The position numbers and the translations under genes are program-made. The notes under the pieces are model-generated. The model saw only the letters and a list, made by a program, of their open reading frames with translations. It ran no database searches and was not told the DNA's origin. DNA of 64,000 nt from Bacillota bacterium (GTDB taxonomy: Bacteria > Bacillota > SHA-98 > UBA4971): NCBI GenBank assembly GCA_030024085.1, contig JASEJE010000008.1:44854-108853 (forward strand). The letters are read 5' to 3'. Of the stretch, positions 45,743-55,251 are shown one piece after another (position 1 is the first letter of the stretch; every line of letters begins with the position of its first letter).

Positions 45743-45783
45743 GCAATGCGCACGCGCTCTCGGCAGGAATCGGGCGGCTAGCA

Positions 45784-45789
45784 TATAAT
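45784..45789 (+). promoter_or_regulatory. -10 element of the spoVS promoter
   Basis: A perfect TATAAT lies about 50 nt before spoVS and just beyond the ymdB terminator. No good -35 is seen at 17 bp. An AGGAAT upstream recalls sigma-H promoters, which serve spoVS in Bacillus, but the spacing is poor. The sigma factor is undecided. Confidence 0.5.
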
Positions 45790-45837
45790 TATCGAAATTG
45801 CAGCAGGTAGTCCCAACCATGTTAGGAGGAATTATAC

Positions 45838-46098
45838 ATGGAAGTCCTCAAGGTCTCCTCGAAGTCGAATCCGAACTCGGTGGCGGGCGCGCTGGCAGGT
45901 GTGTTGAGAGAACGAGGCTTCGCCGAGGTGCAGGCCATAGGTCCTGCTGCGCTGAACCAGGCCGTGAAAGCCGTTGCGATAGCGCGCGGTTTCGTGGCGC
46001 CGAGCGGCATGGACCTGGTAATGATACCTGCTTTCGCCGACGTCATGATCGAGGGCGAGGAGCGCACAGCCATCAAGCTCATAGTCCAGCCCAGGTGA
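45838..46098 (+). CDS. spoVS: Stage V sporulation protein S
   Basis: SpoVS is a small nucleic-acid-binding protein (86 aa) of Alba-like fold needed for late spore-coat steps. The sequence VLKVSSKSNPNSVAGALAGV, AIGPAALNQAVKAVAIARGF and MIPAFADVMIEGEERTAIKL is near-canonical. ATG 45838 follows AGGAGG. With SpoVD below, it points to a spore-forming or former spore-forming lineage; SpoVS also occurs in some non-spore-formers. Confidence 0.96.
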   Translation: MEVLKVSSKSNPNSVAGALAGVLRERGFAEVQAIGPAALNQAVKAVAIARGFVAPSGMDLVMIPAFADVMIEGEERTAIKLIVQPR

Positions 46099-46256
46099 GG
46101 GGCCACGCGGTCGCCGTGAACCGTCCGGCCCCGGGCTACCCATGGCCGCCGCTGCTAGAAGCGGATATAATTACATGAAGGTATTCGCCGTGTGTGGTCG
46201 AACTTCTTCTGCGACAGGTGGGGAGGTGAAGAATCAGGAATAGAGGTGTCGCGCAA

Positions 46257-46829
46257 GTGATCCAAGGAGCGAAAGTGACACTTCGCCCTCTGGGCGAGAA
46301 AGATCTGGAGACTATCTGCCGATGGGACTTGGAGTACTACATTGCAGCAGTCCCCGAACCAGGCGATGATCGGCACCTCGATACTCGAAAGGACTACGAG
46401 AAGATCCTTCACTCCCGGACTGCGCGGATGTTCGCAATCGAAGCCGACGACGGCTCGCTCATCGGCGACATCGGACTCGTGGAGATAAGCTGGCGCAAGG
46501 GTGAGGCCGAACTGGTCGTACGGATCGGTGACGACCGATACAGGGGCAGGAGTTATGGGCAAGATGCCATCGCATGCCTCCTTGAATACGTGTTTGGCCA
46601 TACGAAGCTGGGCCGGGTTTACCTTCGCGTGTTCGAGGAGAACATCCCTGCCGTCAGGTGCTTCGAGAAGTGCGGCTTCCGCAAGGAATGGATGATGATG
46701 CGTAAACCCGAGGGAGGAGGCCACGCGAGGAAGGTCATCCTGATGGCGCTGGAGAAGGAGGATTTCTTCAAAACTGCGCGTTGCCAGGCGGCTGCCGATG
46801 TGGCAGACCTATTTGGCAGCGCAGTATGA
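46257..46829 (+). CDS. GNAT-family N-acetyltransferase (RimJ/RimL-like)
   Basis: The 190-aa protein shows the GNAT plan: VTLRPLGEKDLETICRWD at the N-terminus, DIGLVEISWRKGEAELVVRIG, the acetyl-CoA loop DRYRGRSYGQDAIACLLEY, and LRVFEENIPAVRCFEKCGF. The acceptor is unknown: ribosomal protein, small molecule or antibiotic are all possible. TATAAT at 46166-46171 may be its promoter. GTG 46257 has only a weak ribosome site. A strong terminator follows. Confidence 0.88.
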   Translation: MIQGAKVTLRPLGEKDLETICRWDLEYYIAAVPEPGDDRHLDTRKDYEKILHSRTARMFAIEADDGSLIGDIGLVEISWRKGEAELVVRIGDDRYRGRSYGQDAIACLLEYVFGHTKLGRVYLRVFEENIPAVRCFEKCGFRKEWMMMRKPEGGGHARKVILMALEKEDFFKTARCQAAADVADLFGSAV

Positions 46830-46882
46830 GTAGTAGCCTTCAGACATAAGGCCACTCTGGCTGGCTGCGGATCTGGTCTACG

Positions 46883-46915
46883 CGGCCCTGGCACACGTGC
46901 CAGGGCCGTTCTCGT
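46883..46915 (+). terminator. Terminator separating the acetyltransferase from the dcw cluster
   Basis: A perfect 12-bp stem CGGCCCTGGCAC / GTGCCAGGGCCG with a 2-nt loop is followed by TTCTCGTT. It isolates the dcw cluster, so the mraZ promoter must lie in 46916-47090; none is clear-cut. Confidence 0.75.
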
Positions 46916-46947
46916 TGGAGACCTTCCCTGCTACCTTCTACCGATGC

Positions 46948-46995
46948 CGCCCTGCAAAACGCCCTGCAAAACGTCATGCAATGCGCCGTGCAAAG
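46948..46995 (+). repeat. Four 12-bp imperfect tandem repeats upstream of mraZ
   Basis: Units CGCCCTGCAAAA, CGCCCTGCAAAA, CGTCATGCAATG and CGCCGTGCAAAG are arrayed head to tail. In the mraZ frame they would read as Arg/Pro/Ala/Lys repeats, so they are either an untranslated direct-repeat array or part of an unusual basic N-terminal extension. Confidence 0.7.
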
Positions 46996-47090
46996 GGCTC
47001 CGCTGCCGGCAAACCCCGTAAAACCGCGAAAAAAGTTCGTCCGGAAAGAAGGAATTGGGCGAGCCACATAGAAGAGAGATGTTACCAATG

Positions 47091-47115
47091 TGGGGAGAAG
47101 TGGGGAGAAGTGGTG
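47091..47115 (+). promoter_or_regulatory. MraZ-type operator (TGGGG repeats at 10-bp spacing)
   Basis: TGGGG-AGAAG-TGGGG-AGAAG-TGGTG gives three TGGKG boxes separated by 5 bp. This is the arrangement MraZ binds upstream of its own operon in other bacteria (TGGGN boxes, 5-nt spacers). It overlaps the ribosome site and start codon of mraZ, so autoregulation could act on both levels. Confidence 0.65.
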
Positions 47116-47571
47116 GACACGACGGCCCCAGCATTCATCGGGACATACGAGCACGCTGTGGATGACAAGGGCCGCCTTGCGATTCCGGCGAAGTTCCGGG
47201 AGGGTCTCGGCCAGCGCTTCTATGCCACGAAAGGGCTTGACCGGTGCCTGTTCCTGTTTCCCGAGTCGGAGTGGCAGAAGCAACAGGCCCAGCTCGCCTC
47301 CCTTCCCCTCACGATGCGGGATGCCAGGGCGTATAGCAGGCTGTTCTTCGCGGGGGCATGCGAATGCGAGCTGGATAAGCAGGGGCGCATCAACATTCCG
47401 CCGTACCTGCGCGAGTACGCGGAGATCTCGAAAGACGTCGTGGTCATCGGCGTGATGAGCCGGGTCGAGGTCTGGAGCCGGGAGGCATGGTCCGAGTACT
47501 CCGGAAAAGCAGAGGAATCCTATGAGGAGATAGCCGAGAAGCTTGTCTCGGGCGGTGGCACTGTGGAATGA
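47113..47571 (+). CDS. mraZ: Transcriptional regulator MraZ
   Basis: MraZ is a DNA-binding ring protein of AbrB-like fold that regulates the dcw cluster. The two repeats are clear: [25 protein letters not shown] and [25 protein letters not shown], each with the DxxGR motif. GTG 47113 (or GTG 47110) gives a normal size (152 aa) and follows GGGGAG. The frame is open upstream to 46897 and would add a Lys/Arg-rich tail (AKRPAKRHAMRRAKGSAAGK), which I regard as unlikely but not excluded. The stop overlaps rsmH. Confidence 0.92.
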   Translation: MDTTAPAFIGTYEHAVDDKGRLAIPAKFREGLGQRFYATKGLDRCLFLFPESEWQKQQAQLASLPLTMRDARAYSRLFFAGACECELDKQGRINIPPYLREYAEISKDVVVIGVMSRVEVWSREAWSEYSGKAEESYEEIAEKLVSGGGTVE

Positions 47572-48476
47572 TGCGAGAGAGCGGCGAGCCGGCGGGCGGG
47601 TACCACGTCCCGGTCATGAGGGACGAGGTGCTCTGGATGCTCCGGCCGAGATCCGGAGGGACGTATCTCGACTGCACGGTGGGTGGCGGGGGGCACGCTG
47701 CAGCCGTGCTCGAGCATGCCGGGCCGGGGGCGTTCCTTGTGGGCATCGACAGGGACCCGGAGGCCCTGGAGTTCGCCGGGCGCAGACTTGCGCCTTTCGG
47801 AGAGGCGTTCAGGCTCGTGCAGGGCAACTTCACCGACCTCGCCGCGATACTTGGCGAGGCCGGCATAGAACAGGTCGACGGGGTTCTCATGGACCTTGGG
47901 GTGTCCAGCCACCAGTTCGACGACCCGAGCCGGGGCTTTTCCTATATGACCGATGTCCCCCTCGACATGCGGATGGACATGGGGTCGGGCCCGTCGGCCC
48001 GGGACCTCGTCAACAGCCTGCCAGGCGACGAGCTTGCCAGGATCCTGCGCCTGTATGGTGAGGAGCGATGGGCGTCGCGCATCGCCAGGTTCATAGTCGA
48101 GCGAAGAGATCGCGCGCCCATCACGACCACGGGCGAGCTCGTGGACGTGGTGAAGCAGGCGATCCCGGCGGCCGCCAGGAGGTCCGGGCCTCACCCCGCG
48201 AAGCGGACATTCCAGGCCCTGCGCATCGCGGTGAACGACGAGCTTGGAGGCCTTGAGCGCGGCCTCGACCAGGCGGTGGAGGTCACCCGGCTGGGGGGAA
48301 GGGTTGTGGTGATATCGTTCCACTCTCTTGAGGACCGCATCGTGAAGCGCAGGTTTGCAGGAGACAGGGAACGTCTCAGGGCGATCACGACGCAACCCCT
48401 CGTCCCGTGTGACGAGGAGGTCATCGCGAACCCCAGGTCGCGCTCGGCCAGGCTGCGCGCGGCAGAGCGGTTCTAA
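47568..48476 (+). CDS. rsmH: 16S rRNA cytosine(1402)-N4-methyltransferase RsmH
   Basis: RsmH methylates C1402 of 16S rRNA using SAM. Markers are [30 protein letters not shown] (SAM site), [53 protein letters not shown] and [15 protein letters not shown]. Length (302 aa) is normal. ATG 47568 overlaps the mraZ stop. It occupies its usual second place in the dcw cluster. Confidence 0.97.
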   Translation: MMRESGEPAGGYHVPVMRDEVLWMLRPRSGGTYLDCTVGGGGHAAAVLEHAGPGAFLVGIDRDPEALEFAGRRLAPFGEAFRLVQGNFTDLAAILGEAGIEQVDGVLMDLGVSSHQFDDPSRGFSYMTDVPLDMRMDMGSGPSARDLVNSLPGDELARILRLYGEERWASRIARFIVERRDRAPITTTGELVDVVKQAIPAAARRSGPHPAKRTFQALRIAVNDELGGLERGLDQAVEVTRLGGRVVVISFHSLEDRIVKRRFAGDRERLRAITTQPLVPCDEEVIANPRSRSARLRAAERF

Positions 48477-48498
48477 GGGAATTGGGGGGAGAATAGAG

Positions 48499-49077
48499 AT
48501 GGTACCGGCTGAAGCCAGGCCCATGGTGCGGCGCGAAACGAGCAGCCTGAGGCGGCGACCTGCTCGCCGGGAGCGGGCCAGCCTGGTGGACAGGGGCCCT
48601 GGGGCGCGAGCGTCGTCCGGGAAGAAGGCCAACCTCGGAAGGCTCGCCCTCGTGGCCGTCGTTGCGACAGGGCTTCTCCTGGGGAACCTCGCCCTGAGGG
48701 CAAGGGTCATGAGTTGCGGGTACACGCTGACCCGGCTCGAGGCGCAACTGGCGGCGACCCAGACGGAGTTCGACAGGCTGGGCCTTGCGATAGCGAACCT
48801 GGAGTCGCTGCAAAGGATCGATGAGGCCGCCCGGGTGCGCCTGGGCATGGTGGACCCGCGGTCTGCGGAGTTCGTCGTGCTCGCGCCGGGCGAACTCGAC
48901 CGTGTCGCCGGCACCGGCGATAGCGGCTGGCCTTCGTATGGTCCATCGCAGCTCGAGAAGGGTCTTGCCGCCAGGGCCGGGAACGTGCTGATAGGTCTGG
49001 TCTCCCCCTTTGTCGCAAGGTGGTTCTATGACGTGCCCGACCACGATCATCCGAGGGTTCGTGTCGGGGCGAGGTAG
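48499..49077 (+). CDS. ftsL: FtsL-like septum-formation protein
   Basis: This bitopic protein (192 aa) has a basic N-terminal tail, one helix (about 51-66, LALVAVVATGLLLGNLAL) and a coiled coil (LTRLEAQLAATQTEFDRLGL). It ends the coil with RIDEAARVRLGMVDP, the usual FtsL/DivIC-type motif. Sequence identity in this family is low, so assignment relies on plan and position between rsmH and the PBP. A C-terminal extension of about 60 residues is longer than usual. ATG 48499 follows GGGGGGAGA. Confidence 0.82.
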   Translation: MVPAEARPMVRRETSSLRRRPARRERASLVDRGPGARASSGKKANLGRLALVAVVATGLLLGNLALRARVMSCGYTLTRLEAQLAATQTEFDRLGLAIANLESLQRIDEAARVRLGMVDPRSAEFVVLAPGELDRVAGTGDSGWPSYGPSQLEKGLAARAGNVLIGLVSPFVARWFYDVPDHDHPRVRVGAR

Positions 49078-49117
49078 CGAAAGGCCAGGGACTCCATGGC
49101 ATGGTGAGGTATGACCT

Positions 49118-51280
49118 GTGTCGGTGTATTCGGGCGTTACCATCAAGAAGAGGGTAGCCTGGCTTTTTATTATGTGGGGGATTGTCAGCCTGATGCTCGC
49201 GATGCGCCTCTTCTGGCTCCAGATCGCCCAGGGGGACCGCTTTCGCAAGCTCGCGCTGGATCAGAGGCTGTACCCGGTGCCCGTGGATGCTAGAAGGGGG
49301 ACGATACGCGACCGGAACGGGCGCGAACTCGCAGTGAGCGTGAGTGCCGACTCCATCTACGCTGTGCCCGTGGAGGTAAAGGATCCGGCGGGGACGGCCG
49401 AGACCCTTGCACGCATTCTGGAACAGGACCCGGTCGCCATCCGTAACAAGCTCATTCAGAAGGCTGCGACAGTCTGGATCGACCGAAGGGTGGACCCGGA
49501 GAAAGCAGCGGCAATCAGGAAGCTCAATCTGCCCGGCATAGGCTTCACTGAGCGAGGCCAGAGGTTCTATCCCAAGGACAGACTGGCCGCACATGTCCTG
49601 GGAATTGCAGGTATCGACAACCAGGGGCTCGAGGGGGTGGAGGTGCAGTATGACTCATTCCTTCGGGGAACCCGCGGCCAGATCGTCTCTGAGCGGGACG
49701 CCACCGGCAAAGAGATCCCCGGGGGAGTGAGCAAGTTCATTCCGCCCGTCGACGGCAACGATCTCTACCTTTCCATTGACGAGGTGATTCAGTACATCGT
49801 CGAGCGCGAGCTTGACCGGGGCATGGCGGAGACGAAGGCCAAACGGGGCATGATCCTTGCGATGGACCCCAAGACCGGAGCCGTTCTGGCCATGGCCGCC
49901 CGGCCAACATACAACCCCAACCGCTACTATGAGTACCCGGAGTCGGCAAGGCGGAATATCGTGGTTTCCGACGCGTATGAGCCAGGGTCCACTTTCAAGA
50001 TAGTGACCGCAGCGGCCGCCATGGAAGAAGGAGTGGTGAAGCCGTCCGACACGTTCTTTGACCCGGGATTCATCCGCGTCGAGGACAGGTACGTGCGGTG
50101 CTGGCTTGCCGGCGGCCATGGCAGCCAGACATTCACGGAGGCCACGGAGAACTCGTGTAACGTCGTGTTCGCCACGCTCGGCATCCGCCTGGGCACAGAG
50201 CGGTTCTACAGGTACATCAGGGCGTTCGGGTTCGGCAGCACGCTCGGCATCGACTACCCCGGGGAAGCATCAGGCCTCCTGCAGCCGGAGAAGAACGTGG
50301 GCCTTGTGGAGATAGCGAACATATCCTTCGGTCAGGGTGTCTCGGTAACGCCGCTGCAGCTTCTGTCCGCCCTCAACGCCATAGCCAATGGCGGCACTCT
50401 CATGCGGCCGCGCCTCGTGTCGAAGGCCGTGGCACCCGACGGGAGTCTTGTCGAGGAGTTCAAGCCGGAGCCGATCCGGCAGGTCATCAGCAAGGAAACC
50501 GCAAGGGAGCTTTCGCTCATCCTCGAATCCGTCGTCGTCAACGGCTCTGGCTTCAGAGCGCGGATCCCCGGCTACCGTGTTGCAGGCAAGACGGGGACCG
50601 CCGAAAAGCCGGAGGCCGGCAGGTACGGGGAGAAGCGCGTCGCCTCGTTCCTGGGCTTCGCCCCTGTGGAAGACCCGAGGATATCGGTGCTGGTCATATG
50701 GGACGAGCCCAATGTCGGCATAAGCTATGGCGGTGTGCTTGCAGCCCCCACATTCCAGGCGATCGTGCGCGATGCCCTCAGGTACATGGAGGTGCCGCCG
50801 CGAGCAGTGTCAGCTGATGCCGAAAAGCCCGGAGAGGTCGCCGGAGAGCCGCAGCTTGTGGCCGTGCCCGACCTTGTGGGCCGGCCGGCGGCTGATGCCG
50901 CGAAGGCACTCGCACAAGACTTCGGCCTTCAAGCGCGGATGAAAGGGTCGGGCGAAACCGTCCGCGACCAGACGCCAAGGCCCGGAGCGCGTGTGCCCAG
51001 GGGGACCACCGTCGTGCTTTACTTGGACATGGGCGACCTCTATAATGGGGTGGACGGGAACGTGACTGTCCCGCATCTTACGGGCAGAACCATGAAGGAT
51101 GTCGCGATCCTTCTCAGCGAGGTTGGGCTCAGGCTGCAGGCTGAAGGCGCCGGCATTGCCGTGTGGCAGGACCCCGGCCCCGGGACGAAGGTCCCGGGGG
51201 GGTCGGTGGTGGTGGTGCGCTTCGAGCCGCCCGCCGCCGGAGAGCCTGGCAGCCCCGGGCAAGGTCCTGCGCAGCCTTGA
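49118..51280 (+). CDS. spoVD: PASTA-domain class B PBP (SpoVD/FtsI type)
   Basis: This transpeptidase cross-links septal or spore-cortex peptidoglycan. After an N-terminal helix (WLFIMWGIVSLMLAMRLFWL) comes the dimerisation domain (RRGTIRDRNGRELAVSVSA). The catalytic domain has SxxK at about 291 (EPGSTFKIV), SxN near 346 (TENSCNVVF) and KTG near 491 (AGKTGTAEKP). Two C-terminal PASTA domains follow (about 580-645 and 648-707). The PASTA pair fits SpoVD/PBP2x. Because it is the only PBP in this dcw cluster it may serve division as well as sporulation. Confidence 0.94.
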   Translation: MSVYSGVTIKKRVAWLFIMWGIVSLMLAMRLFWLQIAQGDRFRKLALDQRLYPVPVDARRGTIRDRNGRELAVSVSADSIYAVPVEVKDPAGTAETLARILEQDPVAIRNKLIQKAATVWIDRRVDPEKAAAIRKLNLPGIGFTERGQRFYPKDRLAAHVLGIAGIDNQGLEGVEVQYDSFLRGTRGQIVSERDATGKEIPGGVSKFIPPVDGNDLYLSIDEVIQYIVERELDRGMAETKAKRGMILAMDPKTGAVLAMAARPTYNPNRYYEYPESARRNIVVSDAYEPGSTFKIVTAAAAMEEGVVKPSDTFFDPGFIRVEDRYVRCWLAGGHGSQTFTEATENSCNVVFATLGIRLGTERFYRYIRAFGFGSTLGIDYPGEASGLLQPEKNVGLVEIANISFGQGVSVTPLQLLSALNAIANGGTLMRPRLVSKAVAPDGSLVEEFKPEPIRQVISKETARELSLILESVVVNGSGFRARIPGYRVAGKTGTAEKPEAGRYGEKRVASFLGFAPVEDPRISVLVIWDEPNVGISYGGVLAAPTFQAIVRDALRYMEVPPRAVSADAEKPGEVAGEPQLVAVPDLVGRPAADAAKALAQDFGLQARMKGSGETVRDQTPRPGARVPRGTTVVLYLDMGDLYNGVDGNVTVPHLTGRTMKDVAILLSEVGLRLQAEGAGIAVWQDPGPGTKVPGGSVVVVRFEPPAAGEPGSPGQGPAQP

Positions 51281-51355
51281 TGTGTCATAGCAGCCAATTA
51301 CAGGAGACATAATGATACTGATGGAATCCGGGCATGGGAGGTCACAGGACGAAAA

Positions 51356-52861
51356 GTGCCACGTCTGGGAGATTTGCTGGGCGGACTCGATACCAGGAGA
51401 TTCACGGGGAACATGGACACGCCGGTGCGGGGTGTTGCGTATGACTCGCGCCAGGTGGAGCCCGGATACCTCTTTGTGTGCATAAAGGGAGAAAGCCACG
51501 ACGGCCATGATTTCATCGGGCAGGCTGTTGCGCGCGGCGCGACAGCGCTCATAATCGAGAGAGATGTACCGGTTCCTGAGGGCGTGTCGTCCGCCGCGGT
51601 ACCAGACTCCCGGGAAGCGCTTGCCAGGGTGGCGCAGGCTTTCTACGGCGATCCATCGCGCTCGATGCTGTGCGTGGGCGTGACCGGCACCAAGGGCAAG
51701 ACCACCACGACCCATCTGGTCAAGAGCGTGCTGGACGCATCCGGCCACTGGTGCGGGATCATAGGCACCGTGGGGCACGTCATCGGTGATGAGGTGGTCC
51801 AGGCGAAACACACAACGCCCGAATCCCTCGATATCCAGCGGATGCTCCGTGAGATGAAGGAGAAGGGCCAGAGCGCCGCGGCGATGGAGGTCTCTTCCCA
51901 CGCCGTGGTGCAGGCCCGCGTTCTCGGTGTGGATTTCGACATCGGGGTGTTCACCAACATCGGCCACGACCACCTCGACTTCCATGGGACCTTCGAGAAC
52001 TATCTTGCCGCCAAGGCGTCCTTCTTCGAGTCGCTGGGCGCGGAGCGTTCGCCGAAGGGTCTTGCCAGGACGGCCGTGGTCAACCTGGACCAGCCCCACG
52101 CGGGGCGCATCATCTCGAGGACCCGCGCGGACGTGTTGACTTATGGCATCACGAGCGCCGCCGACGTCAGGGCCGAGGACGTGCAACTTCGCCCGCATGG
52201 ATCCTCGTTTACGGCCTGCACGCCCGCGGGCCGGGTCGACGTGCGGCTCAAGCTGACCGGCGTGTTCAACGTGTATAACGCCCTTGCGGCAATCGCGTGC
52301 GGCGTCGCGGCCGGGTCGCGGCTCGAAGAGGTGAAAGCTGGAGTCGAGAGTGTTGCAGGCGTGCCCGGGCGCTTCGAAACCATAGACGAAGGCCAGCCGT
52401 TCGCGGTTGTCGTCGATTTCGCGCACACGCCCGACAGCCTCGAAAACGTCCTCAGGGCCGCCAGGGGTCTGGGGAATGGCAGGATGACAGTGGTGTTCGG
52501 GTGCGGCGGGGACCGCGATAGGACCAAGCGCCCGATGATGGGCGAGATTGCGGCGAGGCTTGCGGACCGCGTGGTGGTCACATCCGATAACCCGCGGTCC
52601 GAGGACCCTGAAGCAATATGCCGCGAGATCGAGGATGGTGTGAAGAAGGTGCGCCGTCCGGGCGAGGGTTATGAGGTCCTCGTGAACAGGGCGGAAGCCA
52701 TCAAGAATGCCATCGCCGGTGCGAGGGAAGGCGACGTGGTCGTGATCGCTGGCAAGGGCCATGAGACCTATCAGATATTCCGGGATCGGACCATCCACTT
52801 CGACGACCGCGAGGTGGCCAGGGAGTATCTCAGGGAGCGCATGACAGGTGCCGAGGTTTAG
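51356..52861 (+). CDS. murE: UDP-MurNAc-tripeptide synthetase MurE
   Basis: MurE adds the third amino acid of the peptidoglycan stem. The ATP loop is GVTGTKGKTTTTHLV, and EVSSHAVVQARV, NIGHDHLDFHG and VVDFAHTPDSLENVL are typical. The substrate motif reads TSDNPRSEDP (DNPR), which marks meso-diaminopimelate as the amino acid rather than lysine. Length (501 aa) is normal. GTG 51356 begins 75 nt after spoVD, and the end overlaps murF by 14 nt. Confidence 0.96.
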   Translation: MPRLGDLLGGLDTRRFTGNMDTPVRGVAYDSRQVEPGYLFVCIKGESHDGHDFIGQAVARGATALIIERDVPVPEGVSSAAVPDSREALARVAQAFYGDPSRSMLCVGVTGTKGKTTTTHLVKSVLDASGHWCGIIGTVGHVIGDEVVQAKHTTPESLDIQRMLREMKEKGQSAAAMEVSSHAVVQARVLGVDFDIGVFTNIGHDHLDFHGTFENYLAAKASFFESLGAERSPKGLARTAVVNLDQPHAGRIISRTRADVLTYGITSAADVRAEDVQLRPHGSSFTACTPAGRVDVRLKLTGVFNVYNALAAIACGVAAGSRLEEVKAGVESVAGVPGRFETIDEGQPFAVVVDFAHTPDSLENVLRAARGLGNGRMTVVFGCGGDRDRTKRPMMGEIAARLADRVVVTSDNPRSEDPEAICREIEDGVKKVRRPGEGYEVLVNRAEAIKNAIAGAREGDVVVIAGKGHETYQIFRDRTIHFDDREVAREYLRERMTGAEV

Positions 52862-54299
52862 CCTGGAGGAGATCATAGCCGCAACAGACGGGCGCTGCGA
52901 TACAGCGGGGTCGCCTGCAGGGCCCGCGGGGGAGGTTTTCGCGGCCGCGGGGGTACCCGTGTTCACCGGGGTTTGCACTGACTCCCGCGTGGTGTCCGGA
53001 GGCGAGGTCTTCTTCGCGCTCGCAGGGCCGAACTTCGACGGGCATGACTTTGCAGCCGACGCCGTCGCCAAGGGCGCGAGGTGCGTGGTGGCCTCATCCC
53101 CTGACAAGGTGGCCGGGCTTGCGACGTCGGTTCCTGTCGTGTTCGTGGACGACACTCTGAAGGCCCTGCAAGGGCTGGCGAGGTATAATAGATGCCGCCT
53201 CGGGATCCCCGTGGTGGCCGTCACCGGGAGCACGGGCAAAACCACCACGAAGGACATGGCTCATGGCATCTTCATGGAGCGGATGAGATCGGCGAGGACG
53301 GAGGAGAACTTCAACAACGAGGTCGGAGTCCCGCTGACCCTCCTCTCGCTCGAGCCCTACCACGAGATATGCGTGGTGGAACTCGGGATGAGGGGCAGGG
53401 GCCAGGTCCGGGATCTCGCCGAGATAGCCCGCCCCGACGTGGGCATCGTCACGAACGTGGGGCCGAGCCACGTTGAACTCCTCGGGTCGATCGAGAACAT
53501 TGCCCTTGCCAAGGCGGAGCTGGTCGAGGCCCTCGGGTCCGACGGTATAGCCATTCTGAACGCTGATTGCGAGCACACCGTGGCGATGAAGGACAGAACC
53601 CGTGCGAAGGTGGTGTTCTTCGGCGTCCAGCGCGGCGCCGACGTGACGGCAGCCTGCATCGAGAGCCTGGGCGAGGGCGGCACGAGGTTCGTCATATCGT
53701 ATGGCCAGAGGTCTTTCAAGGTGCATGTGCCGGTGCCCGGCATCCACAACGTGTACAACGCGCTTGCGGCAAGTGCTGCAGCGCTCGTTCTGGGCATGGA
53801 CTCCTTCGCTGTGGCGGACGGGCTTGCTCACTTCGAGCCATCTCACGGGCGGTCGGGGATCGTGGAGACCGCGAGGGGCTACACGGTGATAGATGACACC
53901 TACAACGCCAACCCGGCCTCCATGAGGGCGGCCCTCGCCACGCTTCGCGATGTGGCCGGCGGCCGGAGGAAGATCGCCGTCCTCGGCAACATGCTCGAGC
54001 TCGGCGAGATCTCACCCGAGGCCCACAGGGAGCTGGGGCGGGCCGCAGCAGCGCTTCCCTGCGATGTGCTGGTGACGGTGGGAGACCTCGCGCGCCTCGC
54101 CGGAGAGGAGGCGCTCCGCCTCGGCAAGATCCCTCGGGACGTGGTCATGTGCGACACCGGGGCGGAAGCTGTCGATGCTCTGGCCTCCGTTGCGGGGCCG
54201 GGAGACGTGATCCTCGTGAAAGGGTCGCGGGCCATGAGGATGGAGGAGATCGTGTCGGCACTCGTGGACGGTACTGGAGGCGGGCCCCGTGACTCGTGA
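52848..54299 (+). CDS. murF: UDP-MurNAc-tripeptide D-Ala-D-Ala ligase MurF
   Basis: MurF attaches D-Ala-D-Ala to complete the pentapeptide. Markers are FTGVCTDSRVVSGGEVFFAL, the ATP loop VTGSTGKTTTKDM, EENFNNEVGVPLTLL, ELGMRGRGQVRDLA and DDTYNANPASMRAAL. Length (483 aa) is normal. It overlaps both neighbours (14 nt with murE, 11 nt with mraY), showing tight coupling. Confidence 0.96.
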   Translation: MPRFSLEEIIAATDGRCDTAGSPAGPAGEVFAAAGVPVFTGVCTDSRVVSGGEVFFALAGPNFDGHDFAADAVAKGARCVVASSPDKVAGLATSVPVVFVDDTLKALQGLARYNRCRLGIPVVAVTGSTGKTTTKDMAHGIFMERMRSARTEENFNNEVGVPLTLLSLEPYHEICVVELGMRGRGQVRDLAEIARPDVGIVTNVGPSHVELLGSIENIALAKAELVEALGSDGIAILNADCEHTVAMKDRTRAKVVFFGVQRGADVTAACIESLGEGGTRFVISYGQRSFKVHVPVPGIHNVYNALAASAAALVLGMDSFAVADGLAHFEPSHGRSGIVETARGYTVIDDTYNANPASMRAALATLRDVAGGRRKIAVLGNMLELGEISPEAHRELGRAAAALPCDVLVTVGDLARLAGEEALRLGKIPRDVVMCDTGAEAVDALASVAGPGDVILVKGSRAMRMEEIVSALVDGTGGGPRDS

Positions 54300-55251
54300 G
54301 GTATACGCTGCTCTCGTTGCCCTTGCAATCGTGATCGCGATAGGCCCTGCGTCCATAAAGGTCCTGCGCAGGATGAAGTTCGGCCAGTCCATACGGTCCG
54401 ACGGGCCGGCGACGCACCTCAAGAAAGCCGGCACGCCGACCATGGGCGGGATCATGATTCTCATAGGGGTGTTCGCGTCGACGCTCATCTTTGCCTCAGG
54501 GGCGCTGGGGGCGGCATGGGCCCTCTTCATCACACTGGGGTTCGGCGCCATAGGGCTTGCCGACGATTTCATCATCGTCGTCGCCAGGCGGTCTCTGGGG
54601 CTACGGGCAAGATATAAGCTCGTTGCCCAAATCCTCCTCGCAGGGTTGCTGGGGCTGTTTGTCGCGTCGCGGCCCGAGCTTGGCACCGCCGTGAGGATCC
54701 CGTTCCTTGACCAGCAGGTGGACCTCGGGCCAGCATACGTAGTGCTCGCAATCCTCGTAGTGATCGGAGCGTCCAACGCAGTGAACCTCACCGACGGGCT
54801 GGACGGGCTGGCCGCAGGGACTGTGGCCATCGCTGCTCTTGCGTATGGTATCGTCGCATCGCAGCGGGGCGCGGGCGACCTGGGAGCATTCTCGTTCGCG
54901 CTCGCCGGGGCGTGCGTCGGGTTCGTGTGGTTCAACGGCCACCCTGCGCAGGTCATCATGGGCGACACCGGGTCTCTTGCGCTGGGGGCGGCGCTGGGGT
55001 GCCTTGCGATACTCACGAAGACAGAGCTCTTGCTGGTGGTGATCGGTGGGGTTTTCGTGCTGGAGGCTTTGTCCGTCATCATCCAGGTGACATACTTCCG
55101 GTTGACGCACGGGAGACGCGTGTTCCGGATGAGCCCCCTCCACCACCACTTCGAGCTCTCCGGCTGGCCGGAACCCAAAGTGGTGACGAGGTTCTGGATC
55201 CTGGGCCTGGTCTTTTCGGTTCTCGGGATGCTGTGTTTGTCGGGGTTGTGA
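54289..55251 (+). CDS. mraY: Phospho-MurNAc-pentapeptide translocase MraY
   Basis: MraY makes lipid I in the membrane. About ten helices are present with the conserved SDGPATHLKKAGTPTMGGIM, LADDFIIV, ASNAVNLTDGLDGLAAGT, WFNGHPAQVIMGDTGSLALG and MSPLHHHFELSGWPEPKVVTRFW. These include the catalytic Asp residues and HHH. Length (320 aa) is standard. The usual next gene, murD, is missing: a 390-nt gap with a mobile element follows. Confidence 0.97.
   Translation: MTREVYAALVALAIVIAIGPASIKVLRRMKFGQSIRSDGPATHLKKAGTPTMGGIMILIGVFASTLIFASGALGAAWALFITLGFGAIGLADDFIIVVARRSLGLRARYKLVAQILLAGLLGLFVASRPELGTAVRIPFLDQQVDLGPAYVVLAILVVIGASNAVNLTDGLDGLAAGTVAIAALAYGIVASQRGAGDLGAFSFALAGACVGFVWFNGHPAQVIMGDTGSLALGAALGCLAILTKTELLLVVIGGVFVLEALSVIIQVTYFRLTHGRRVFRMSPLHHHFELSGWPEPKVVTRFWILGLVFSVLGMLCLSGL

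Noticed and set aside
50810..53257. 815-residue open frame on the minus strand
   Set aside because: It is the antisense shadow of spoVD, murE and murF; low-complexity composition and no recognisable domain.
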